Source: Megaleporinus macrocephalus (Eukaryota > Chordata > Actinopteri > Characiformes > Anostomidae). Taken from it: a DNA stretch of 64,000 nt. Position numbers and translations under genes: made by a program. The first letter of the stretch is position 1, and each line of letters begins with the position of its first letter. The notes beneath the pieces are model-generated. The model did not search any database. It was not told the origin of the DNA and worked only from the letters and a program-made list of their open reading frames with translations. Positions 34,820 through 45,201 of this stretch are shown in pieces. The DNA is taken from NCBI GenBank assembly GCA_021613375.1, contig CM038711.1, forward strand, positions 14,656,576 to 14,720,575, written 5' to 3'.

Positions 34820-35530
34820 ATTGCTTGGCCTAAAAAAAAGTTAGTATTTTGATTTAAATAAGCAAATACTTTAGCTTTTGACTAGGCGATTACTGCAGTG
34901 GTTAATATGTTTCAATATGTGCAAATCACATGTTATTGAGGCAAACCAGAGAAAAAAAGCATCAGTTAGTTTGGACTCTGGAACAAGAAAAAAAGGTAAT
35001 GTGGCCTGATGAGCGCAGATTCACCCTATGGGCGTGTCATTCTAAGAACAGAAGCGCATGAAGCACCCATCATGCTTAGTTGCCACTGTACAAGTCTCTG
35101 GAATTGGGCTAAGTGTGCAGGTGTAATATGTAATTTGTTTGGTTTATATTTCTTGTTGTGTTTTGAGGCGTTTGCCATTGTATCCACCGAAGTAGGGAAT
35201 AGGGTTTTTTTCCAGGCCTAGCACAGAGGCTTCTTGGACCAGCTGTTCGAGCAATGCTACATTGCAGCTATTATGCATTTTCCCCACATGAATTGTCCAC
35301 CAGAGAGCCACCTTAACCCCATTGAAAGTCTTTGGGATGTTCTGAAGGTGATTTTACAGAGTGGAAACCACTCTCCATTTGTTAATACAAGATCTCCACC
35401 AAACAACAATGCAAGTCTGGATGAAAAAAACTGTTGTGTACTTAAAACAATGCCACAGGGAATGTGTGCTGCAATTAAAGCTAAAAGCGGTCCAATGAAA
35501 TTTTACAGTGTGTTCATTTTTTGGCTTTGG
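34820..35530 (+). mobile_element. Tc1-like transposon relic, internally deleted
   Basis: The left end (about 34827, TTGGCCTAAAAAAAAGTTAG) and right end (about 35510-35526, GTGTTCATTTTTTGGC) resemble the termini of a teleost Tc1-like family. The frame VWPDERRFTLW (about 35001-35033) marks the first or second catalytic block, followed by PSCLVATVQVS. The third block, HLNPIESLWDVL, is at about 35310-35345. The C-terminal part reads TMPQGMCAAIKAKSGPMKF (to about 35503). A region between about 35110 and 35270 is scrambled. Far shorter than the roughly 1.6 kb of a complete element and without the N-terminal DNA-binding half. Not functional. Confidence 0.8.
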
Positions 35531-37435
35531 ATTTATATCACAAATGCTGCCTTGCAACAATGTCACTGTACAAATATAACAGAACAAAACAGCATGACAT
35601 CACCACAAAGTGTTTCATGCTGTCAGAGGGTATCTGAAAGGAATAAATAAGCATTTAATAGTAAATATTACCATTTGTAAGCATGAAAACCCCCTAAGAC
35701 TGTAGACAGATAGCTTTATCATTAAATTACAAGGATGTTAAACTCGAATCATCGTAGATTTATTTGGGTGATCTGGGCAGAGAACAATTATTACAAATAG
35801 CACATGCTACCTTTCTGCTCGTGTGCTACTCTGACTTTGTAAGTCTGTTATATAAGGAGTGTGGAGGAGGCTTGGATTCTGACATGTAGACACAGAGAGT
35901 GTCAGGCAAGCAACACTTCAAATTCACACGCCTAAACACACACACACACAACATGGAGGCGTGTGGCCATGCCTTCACAGAGGCAGACTGTGCTGTTGCA
36001 AACTTGGATTAGCACAGAGAATAAAATGGTGTTAAATTATTAAATTATGACATTTATTAATTTCTTACACAAAAGACTTGATGAAAAATTACTGGAAAAA
36101 CAGTATACCTACAAACTGAGACAAGCTTGCTTCTACAATGGCAGTATACATGCAAAGGCTATTCAGAATAGGCACTTGCAAGAGACGAGTGGTGGTAAGG
36201 GCCAGCTTAGATTAAAATGACCTCTAGTCTCGCTTTTCTGGGTGCAGTCTTTGTCGTCTATAACACCTCTCCACCACACAATCAGAGAAAAAGGGATTGC
36301 ATCCTAGAAGGAGTGGGTCACATGCTTTGAAACAACCAACCCTCCCTCTAAACAGCTTTCACTCACAGGAACGGCACAGATTTTTTTTTAGTCATTGCAG
36401 TTAAATGTAGCTTGAAATTGGAGTGTCTTTTTTGCCGAGAACAAATGTTTGTGGACCAGCAACCATGAAAGTAGCCGTTCAGATACATTTGTTTGCACTG
36501 ACCCAAAATTAAATATGGACTTTGACTCCCCCCCTGTTGGTTAATTCTAAATTAGGGGCAACTAACCAATTGCAAGACTGAATCAAGAGATTGAATTAAA
36601 AAGCCAAAGACCCTCCATTTTGTAGACAGAGCATATTAGCCCAGCAATAATGCCACCCTATAAGATTCGTATATTTGCACATATATTAAGGTCATAAATG
36701 CTCTTAATGCTTCATTTGTATCCATTTGCTTTAGGTTCCTCATTATAGAGTCATGTAGTGGCATTTTCACCCGTGTAGTGTACATGCTCTACACAATCTC
36801 CTCTGAAAACTGAAACCGTGTGGTCGTCTGAGCAGAAACAGAGACATAATTACCAGCAATACAGGCTGGGCAATCACACTGCGGTCCAAACCATGGGGGA
36901 GGGGGTTAACATCGTTACTTACGCTTGCTACTTACCCAGTTCTATAGCCCCAATATTACAGTATCTTATTTCAGTCTATATTGGCCTTCAACAAAAGATT
37001 TTATAAAAGAGGTGATGTAGCTAGCTAATGAGAATGATTCTTCCATTATATGTTGTGAAATGTAGTTGATATGGTTAAATAATGTAAATATAAATAAATA
37101 TCCATAGACTTATATATTCTATATACATGCTACACTTCTACATACTGTTTTGTTCACTGAATCACTGAATACTGTTTTTGTTTGTACTTCACATATCATC
37201 TTAACTAAATGTTACACTGTGTAACTGGGGGGTTTTACTCCCTGCTTGTTTGAACGTAGTCTGTTATACAAATTAATCCAGCCAAAAGCTGCTCTATCAC
37301 TACTGATGTAGTGCTAGGATGTCAACAATGACAGTGCAACAAATGAGTTACTGTACTGTACTAACCGTAGACCAGCAAGAAAGTGCTACAAGTGTTTCCA
37401 ATAAAATGGCCAGCCAGGATGAAATAATGTAGCTG
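35531..37435. other. Intergenic, no gene seen
   Basis: A CA run at 35937-35950 and AT-rich DNA. No coding support on either strand. Confidence 0.45.
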
Positions 37436-37439
37436 TATG

Positions 37440-37905
37440 TCAACCCTACTTACCCAAAGCTTATTGGAAAAAACAAGGGTCTTAATAGAAATTGGCCTGC
37501 TTTTGCTGCAGTTACAGCCTTTACTCTTCTGGAAAGATCCTACACCAGACATCTGTTCATTGCTTCGAGTATTTGCTTGTATTCCTCTATTCAGCTCTGG
37601 TGCTGATGTATGGCCGTTAGGTTTGGCTCTCCAACAGCATTCTCCCTAAGGTGTTCAGTGGTGCTTCATCACTTCAAAAACCACAATCTCATTGTTCCAC
37701 AGTCCAGCAGTGAGGAAGCATTACAAGGGGTGTAAAACTCCCCTTCACTGGACTGTGGAACAATGAAAATGACATTTGGCATTCTATTAGCAATCCTGTT
37801 CTATGGAGATTGCCTGGCTCTGTGCATGCACGACAACAGTTCTGTAATAGCAACTGTGTGTCTTATCAAACAAAATATATCCAAAATATCCAGACACGTC
37901 TAATT
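37440..37905 (-). mobile_element. Degenerate Tc1-related miniature element
   Basis: Words such as TCTTCTGGAAAGATCCTACACC (37528-37549), GCATTACAAGGGGTGTAAAACTCC (37718-37741), TTCACTGGACTGTGGAACAATG (37744-37765) and TTCTATGGAGATTGC-TGGCT follow the order of a teleost repeat of the 'ACTATATGGACAAAAGTATTGGGACA' type as I remember it. An 18-bp perfect inverted repeat lies inside it (37690-37707 with 37748-37765). The outer ends are decayed. Strand is a guess. Confidence 0.55.
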
Positions 37906-37943
37906 AGTGAATGTAGCTACTTTAAGATGCACCTATTACTGAA

Positions 37944-38335
37944 TGTGTTTACATGCACTTAATAATCCGATCATAATCAGTTTTGTGCAGTCATCTGATT
38001 ATTCATGTGGTCATGTAAACAGCATATTTCAAGTTCTGTGATTTGAGTAAAACCTATAAAACTAGCTTTTATCTGTCTGCGGGTGTGTGTAAATAGACTG
38101 TGGTCCCAGAAAATCAAGCATTGTTTGAACAGCAACTGTAAGATGCAAACAAAACATTATTGCAGCTCAAACCAGCTGCAATGTTAGATGATGTATATTC
38201 ATATTTTCTGCTAAAATTACTCAGGGTTTAAAAAACATGGTATGAAGAAGTTATTGTATAATTATGTCACATCTTAATTTAATCATAATTAAATTACTCC
38301 CCCGTCTCATGTAAAACAAGTGTGTAAACATGTTG
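37944..38335. mobile_element. Non-autonomous DNA element with TGTTTACATG ends
   Basis: The left end GTGTTTACATGCACTTAATAATCCGAT and a right-end-like TGTGTAAACATGTTG (38322-38336) are roughly inverted. An internal ATTCATGTGGTCATGTAAACAG (38000-38022) is another end-like piece. This resembles a vertebrate/teleost miniature element starting 'TGTTTACATGCAC-AATAATCCGAT'. Non-coding. Boundaries are approximate. Confidence 0.45.
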
Positions 38336-40760
38336 AATGGATTGCTGACAAAATCTGATTGTCTGCAGTTATCGCATTATTAGTGACACATGCAGGTATT
38401 TGATTGCGCACACACAGCATGCATAATCTCCAGAGAAAAACATTCCCCATAGAATGGTCCAATCCACAGCTGCACAAGGTCAAGGATTTAACTTGAGTCC
38501 AAGAACTAAGCAGCTGTTTTGAATAGATATCCTTAGAAAAGAGGATGAAACAAAAGAACAAAGGAAGCAACAGGAACACAAAAACAGGAATAATACCTAG
38601 AAAAAACAGCAAGACAGGCAAGACAGATCTAAAACAAAAAACTGTAGAATAAATTTAAACTAAAAGTGCCTCCTACAAAAACAGCTGTAAAGACAAACAC
38701 AGAGACTGAGCAAACACAGGGGTATAAATACACTAAAACTAAAGAGGTCGAGAGGGTGTGTCTATAGACAACACACAGGTAAGACACATAATGAGGAGGT
38801 AATACAGGGAAGCATGAGAGGGCTGCATCCCGAGGGGCTGACACAGTAGGAACAGCAAGCAGTGGTTTAAGGGGCCAACAGAAACTCCTAGAATGTTAAT
38901 ACATCTATGTTAGTGTTAAATACTACCCCCTCCTGGACACGCATGGTCCTGCACATGGCTAGGCCATGTGTCTTTGTTGCTGGCTCCTCCCTGGCTCCCT
39001 GGTTTAGCTAAAAAGACATATCTCTGATATTGTCTGTCTGAGTTTTGACCCCTGGCCCCTACCAGGGTAGTTATACCCTAGTAATAGTAATAAAGCCCCA
39101 AATAAAGCCATTTTGCACATGCAACCTGATTCAGCCTCTCCGTTTCAGCTATGCCAATACATGCTATACAGTGTATATATGCCTTCTTTACTATTTGATT
39201 TTCTGGAATATGTTTCTGTCCAGCCCTTGCCATGTTTTAGATGCCAGTGTTTGTTTTTACCAGATCCACTTGAAGTTTTAAATAAATTGGCTCCTCGCAT
39301 ATACATCCTGCTTAAGTGTCCTGGACATGCAATTGGTTATTCTCTACTCATCTATTACCTGCTAGGACAACATCTCAAGTAACCTGAAGTTGTGGGATAT
39401 AATTTCATGTGCTATATTATTATATCAAAACTAGACAGTTGCACTGCTTGAGCAGACAGAAACACTATAGGAGATAATATTGGGAAGAGAAAACATATGT
39501 TTTAAATAGCCACATGGTCTGATTGAAATATACCACTTTCTGTGCAAAAGGGAAGCTGTTTTTCCGTTTCACCTGATATCATGTCGATATCTATACAAAG
39601 CCTAATCATGGACAACAGGGACCAGAAAGTGCAGGTTGAAGTCCTTTCTTTGAATATATGTGAACATTAAAACCCAGGTAAACAAGAGAGACTGCCGTGA
39701 ATGCACAAATTCATTTTCAACTGTTTTATTGCTTTTTCATCTGATTTAGAGGAAGCCACATTTAAAAGCTTAAAATCAGAGAGAAATCGAGGCAATAACT
39801 TATCAAACCCAAGGGACGGACATCACACTGGCCATGAATCTCAAACACTGGAGCAATCCTTACAAAAAGAAAATAGTTTATGTAAATAAGACAAGCACAT
39901 TAAAGGCAGTGAAATCATAGAAGACATGAAATGGAGCGATGCTACGAAAAATAGGATCTTTTCACACATCACACATACAGTAGCAAATGTACCATAAATT
40001 GTAGTGATGCAATGATTTACCACATTAGTACGTTTCTGCTGTCAAGGCGGAAATCTTAAATTTTGTGTTTGCACCCCCAACACACACCTTTGTTGCAGTA
40101 GCCTCTACTTGTCTGTGGAGGCTTTACACTAGATGGGTGTCCAAACGTTTTTCACATTTGTTTTCTAATAATAATAAATGTGCAGAACAATAAATGATTA
40201 CTGATAAAAAAAAGTTGCTGCTGTGAGAGCAGCTGTTTGTCTGCCATCTTGTGCACAGACTACTCAACTTGTCAACTTGTCGACTGCTTGGCGATGACAC
40301 TCAGCTTGAGGTTAATTCATCACTGATCATGTGATTATGACACTAATGACATATATGCCTTGGAGAAAACACGGAAGAGAAGGCTGGTGATTTCAGGATC
40401 CATAGCTCCGATTTTCTATGGAAGGGGCACATCACGCTCTACTGATCTGTAGAGGTTGGCTCCATTCTAACACTTCGATCTCCAAAGCTTCAAAGATCAG
40501 ATACTGAACTTTGTTATCTCCGGTTTTCTGAAAACTACAAAAAGAATCATGTCTTGTTAAAGCGGTGACACAACACCTTATAGTCCTATGAAGTTTGAAA
40601 TAAGTTATTCTTAGTTTTTGCTGTGTAATTCCAAAATTGCAAGATTTCACTTCCCTCAAGGTTCGCACGATCCAGAGCTCGCTGGAAAGGGAACGTCACA
40701 TTTAAGCGACTTGTGGAATTAGGCTTTATCAAGACATCATGAATACACCCAGAAGGTTCT
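38336..40760. other. Intergenic, possible repeat debris
   Basis: 38500-38870 is unusually A-rich and purine-rich (AAACACAGGGGTATAAATACA and similar) and reminds me of teleost retroelement-like debris that I cannot name. 38900-39380 is mixed. 40370-40740 is more complex and could hold a weak conserved block. No coding frame is supported. Confidence 0.35.
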
Positions 40761-40764
40761 ACAT

Positions 40765-41149
40765 TACAGTGCAAAAGTTTCAGGCACTTCCATTTAAAAG
40801 GCTTTTCATATATTTTTTATTTGCTCAGCAAAACACTTTATATTTTAAACATTCAAATAGCATTAAAACAGTAAGTAGTGCTTTTTCTTATATAAACAAC
40901 CCAGTCTTATTTACAGTTATCATCTAAAACCTGCTTTGACTACTCAGTACTTCATTAAGCTAAATCAAGATTGCTGCTGAAGGAATTTAATTCATTCATG
41001 TAATGTCTGGGATGTCCTGGATACATCTAAAACTAAAGTCGCACGATATAATCTACTTCTTTCAAAAGACATTCATGCTAGTTTATGCTTCTATTGATAG
41101 AATAAGTTTAAAACAATGAGCTTAGGTGCCAAAAAAAAAGTTGCACAAC
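40765..41149 (-). mobile_element. 385-bp miniature inverted-repeat element, copy 2
   Basis: Reverse-oriented partner of 9860-10244. The left end ACAGTGCAAAAGTTTCAGGCAC and right end AGGTGCC-A(n)-GTTGCACAACT are inverted. Internal blocks match as reverse complements, for example GTTATCATCTAAAACCTGC and TCAGTACTTCATTAA here against TTAATGAAGTACTGA and GCAGGTATTAGATGATAAC there. The equal length suggests a fixed-size family. Non-coding. Confidence 0.7.
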
Positions 41150-41670
41150 TGAAGGCTCTCCACAATAGACATAAGAGGCACTGTGAGGGAGGGTTAAGAG
41201 GTGCCTATCCTGTATTTAAAAAACTTTCTACAACTTTCTTTTTTTAATAACATTCTTTATAACATTTGTTTTTTTATTTCAACAGAAGTTGTTCTCTATG
41301 AGAGCGAAAGGGAATTGAATGGCTCTACAAATATCATTTTCCTGAATGCCCATAGACACGTTTTTCACACACTGGCAGATGCGGTGCTTCAGACCGACCC
41401 TGCTCACAGCTGCATGTTAGCAATCAATATTAAACACTACCACCTGCCAGGGTGTAAGGAGATCCAATCAAGTGAATGTGTGTGTGTTTGGCCAGTGATG
41501 TGTGGCGGCACACCAACGCCAGTAACCATCTGTAGTTTGTATCAAATTCTGAAAGTCAGCATCTACAACAGTGTAAATGATCATTTAAGATAGAAAAAGC
41601 TATACTATTCTTCATGTACATTATTTCACATAATAAATCCTCATTATATAACCATTGCTTATAGGCTGGT
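41150..41670. other. Intergenic, partly complex
   Basis: 41280-41590 is less AT-rich and open in one frame (part of a 130-codon frame, 41201-41593) but the product shows no domain I recognise. A TGTGTGTG run and an upstream pyrimidine-rich stretch ending in AACAG (41280) resemble a splice acceptor, with no donor or neighbour exon to support it. Left uncalled. Confidence 0.35.
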
Positions 41671-41673
41671 ATT

Positions 41674-41950
41674 ATGTATATACACCCACTTGCCATTTCA
41701 TTAGGCCATTACACCTTCTTGTATCTGCACTCATTGTCAATTTTATCAGCTCCACTTACCATATAGGACTACCTTGTAGTTCCACACTTACAGACTGTAG
41801 TGCATCTGTTTCCCTGTATACTTTGTTAATCTGTTTTAATAAACTCTTCACTGGTCAGGATCCCCACAGAACCAGAGCAGAGTGGTGGGTTATTCTGCAG
41901 TAACCCAGTTAGTGTGTGTTGCGCTTGTATGAGTGGATCAGATATAAACC
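41674..41950 (+). mobile_element. Teleost miniature element, family B, middle copy
   Basis: ATACACCCACTTGCCATTTCATTAGG, TCAATTTTATCAGCTCCACTTACC, TAGTTCCACACTTACAGACTG, TACTTTGTTAATCTGTTTTA, CACTGGTCAGGATCCCCACAG and GTATGAGTGGATCAGA run in the order of the family seen at 57099. It has the left half only, with internal deletion near 41885-41905. Confidence 0.75.
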
Positions 41951-43240
41951 AGATACAGTTTGTAATTATTTGTAATTGTGATATGTGATAATAAATATTA
42001 TATTTTTTTAATAAATAAAATGGTTATATATAAGTTGCACACAAAGCAACACCTGGTTGTTATCACCACTAAGTTAGTAGTTTTCTCCATCAGCACACAT
42101 TTCACATCAAACTGCTCTGAATGACATTCTCAATCACTGAATTATGCAGAAATTTTTAAAAAATCATTGGAATTTTCTTTTTAAGGTTCAGGTTCTGAAT
42201 ATCCACTTTTCCAGATTTAGAGTTGACTGTTGAACTTCGAAGGACAGATAGCCAATCAGTAGTGTTTGTAATGTTATGGATAGAGCATATTTATGTTTGT
42301 TTGTTTTTGATTGGTCTAACTCATGCACAGCCCTGTCCCAAGCTCTGTGTTATAACTGTGGTAGTATGCCCAATTAAAGAATTCACATAGTAAAGAAAAC
42401 TAAATGTTCTTCATGTTTACATGTTCATTATTTACATAAACTCACCCATAAAGCCTGCAGCAGTTTAGCTCGAACTGTTCACAGTCAATTTGCTTTTTGA
42501 ATGCGGCACAATACAAAACAAAATCAGAACAAAGGTCATTTACATATACCTGTCTTCCAAACACAGATACAACAAAGGGGGTCTAGGTCAAAGGGAGGTG
42601 AATACAGCTGCTTGCTGGATGTTCCTAGAGGGAAGAGATATGTGATAATTCCTGAGGAGCAGCTTTGGTTGCAGTACAGGTGCAGGACAAATAGAGGAAA
42701 AGTGAAAGACAGAGGCTGTCCCCCATAGAGGTGCTGAACTCTAGGAGGCAGCATCAATCAGCACCTTGGACAGGGCTTCACTGACAGAGGCTGGCCTCTC
42801 GGTTAGTATCAGTGATGGGAAAGGCCAATGTTGATAATGCTAAAAACCTTTGAATCCCATTTTGCCCTACAGTGCCCTGCATGTGTCTTTGTGTGCAGCC
42901 TATTCCTAAACATTTTGTATCATAACAAAAGTTTCATTTTCCCAATATGATAAATTCATCAATAATTGTGCATTAAATGTGCAAAACTGTGTTCTATTTA
43001 GAGAAACTTATTTTCACTTAATAAATAATACTTTAAAAAATAATTTGTATGTATGTTTTACTTGATTGGCTTATTTCACATCAAGCCATATTTAATGATC
43101 ATCTTTATCATCATCTTTAATTATGCAGAAATGCAATAGGTTAATGGCATGCTTACCACAAAGCAGATTCATTGTATTAAACCTCCTAGTCCTTGAAATT
43201 AACTTAAGTTGCATGGTTGTAATGTAATTATGCATGATGT
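41951..43240. other. Intergenic, AT-rich, no gene seen
   Basis: Very AT-rich stretches (41980-42030 and 43010-43060). Complementary frames on both strands at 42501-42757 have no domain. Confidence 0.45.
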
Positions 43241-43241
43241 T

Positions 43242-43645
43242 GCATGGACGGACTTGTGGCCTAGACAAGGCATGGTAAATGCAAAGTCTAGACTTGGACT
43301 TCTAACCTCTCGGGAGTCCTCTAAAGGCTGACTGCACTTTCAAGAGCAGAGGAAGAGCATATGCTGCCCACAGCATGTATAATGACCCCCCATCAAAACC
43401 ATCAATAACCATAATGGGCAAACAGACATTTATGTTACACTTACCAGGATGAGGGATGGGGCTTTTGCGGCCGAGGACAGCCTTTTACACACTCTCTTTA
43501 GTTTCCTGTTTATGTCCGCTGATAAGGTGTGCACTGTGGCTGGATTATGTTGGGGGCACTTTGGGAGGATTTGGATACTGAGACCTAACGAGGCAGCAAA
43601 TGAAATAATAAAAAAGTCAACAGTATTAGCATGAGCATAATTCCC
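43242..43645. promoter_or_regulatory. Candidate conserved non-coding element
   Basis: Balanced, complex block (ATAATGACCCCCCATCAAAACC, CTGCCCACAGCATG, GATAAGGTGTGCACTGTGGC) between AT-rich flanks. A 61-codon frame has no family. Contains GATA and ATCAAA words. Regulatory role inferred. Confidence 0.3.
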
Positions 43646-44640
43646 GTCTAGCTTTTGACAACATATTCAAAGGTTTTAGAGCAAGTGGTATAGATTGTAA
43701 AGCAATGGCTATAAAATGACTATAAATTAAAGGCTACTGGGTGCTTTAATTTGACAGTGAAAAAACTCCACAGGAATACTGTGATGCAGTTGTTATTGTA
43801 TGTGTACTTGCAGTAATGAGCTGTAAATAAATATGGTAACCTTTAGTATTTTTACATAGTAACTGTAAAAGTAAAGCAGCTCAGTCACATTTTGAAATTG
43901 TTAAAATTAATTCCTTTATATTTTATCACATTTATAAATATGTTAATAAACATACAATATTTATGAACACTTATTTTGCACCAAATATGCAAAAAAAACA
44001 TTAATATACATTTACAATAAAAACACATTTTAACTAGGCTTAACATTTGCACAAATGGGATGGAAAATAAGTGTCTTGCAATAACAATTGTATTGTACTG
44101 TGTTACTGAAGAAGAGATCTTATTGATTGCACAATACAACATGCATATAGCATTTTATAGTAGGAATCAATGTTAAATATTTAAATGAACAGACAGATAA
44201 ACAGGCAAAAGGCAAAGGCAATAACACATATTAATGTAAAGATACATTCTGTGGAGTAGGTCCTCATTATAACTGATTGGGTTCTCATTATTGGTCAAGG
44301 TTTACAGCATAATTAGTTAAGATGTGATTATGCCTTACGTCTTCGAATGGAAGCAAATTAACTGTGACCTATAAGTTGCAAGTTAAGTTGTCAGTGGCTG
44401 ACACAATCTGAAAGGTTGCTAGATTTTTTTTAGTAGGCAAATGCTGTGTGCATCACATGCTAGCTTACATACTGAGAATTACAGCTCTGCACTGGTCTGG
44501 GGAACAAAACACAAACCAGAAGTGAATGATATTCTGAACAAAGAACAAAATCTTAATCTTATATGTTTATTGTTTCATCCTATTATTTAATTTTTAATAT
44601 TTGTTCGTCAAACTCTAAAATCTTTTTAAATATCACATGT
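43646..44640. other. Intergenic, very AT-rich
   Basis: No gene. The minus-strand 85-codon frame at 43885-44142 is Ile/Phe/Lys-rich and composition-driven. Confidence 0.45.
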
Positions 44641-45201
44641 AGTGCATGCTGCAGCTCTTGCATGTAGTCGAACCGCACCTAGTCGAACCGCACCTCGAGC
44701 CCTTCGCGATTCAAGTACGGCTCGGCTTGACCCGCCATCACTCAAGATTCATGGAAGACACGCAACAAAACGCTTCTCTGTCCTGGCACCCAGATGGTGG
44801 AACGAACTTCTATTGGCTGTCCGAACAGCGAACTCTCTCGCGGTCTTCAAACGCAGGCTGAAGACCTACCTCTAATAAACACTATATACTAAAGTACTGG
44901 TATAAACTGTGATTGCACTTTATCTTCTAGGAGCACTGGCTAAGTACTGCACTTGTACTGTATGTAGTCTTGTATTTGTTCTCTTCTCTGTAGGTGTTCC
45001 AGTCTTGCTAGGTATTGCGTTGTCTTTTTTCTAGGTATCAGCACTGGCCCTGTGTTTATGGCAGTGTTTGAGTATAAGAGTGGTTTGGACTTAAACCTGT
45101 TTGTACTAGATAGAGATTCATACTCTAACCAACACTAAGCACTTTTGTAAGTCGCTCTGAATAAGAGCGTCTGCTAAATGCCGTAAATGTAAATGTAAAT
45201 G
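44641..45201 (+). mobile_element. 3' end of an L2-like LINE
   Basis: The frame 44642-44875 gives the last 77 residues of a non-LTR retrotransposon reverse-transcriptase ORF. Its signature is FSVLAPRWWNELLLAVRT and FKRRLKTYL before the stop at 44873, the usual C-terminal end of L2/CR1-group ORF2 proteins in fish. The 3' non-coding tail follows and ends with a stem-loop (CGCTCT 45153-45158, loop GAATA, AGAGCG 45164-45169) and a short array of TAAATG words (45184-45201). Both are typical of tails recognised by these enzymes. The element is truncated at its 5' side, as usual after incomplete reverse transcription. Not active. Confidence 0.85.

Noticed and set aside
35234..35650. 138-codon plus-strand open frame, the longest in the window
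   Set aside because: It is the C-terminal part of a dead Tc1-like transposase (HLNPIESLWDVL), not a host gene; its first part and end lie outside the coding remnant.
41201..41593. 130-codon plus-strand open frame
   Set aside because: First third is T-rich chance sequence; the rest has no known domain. A splice-acceptor-like AACAG alone is not enough.
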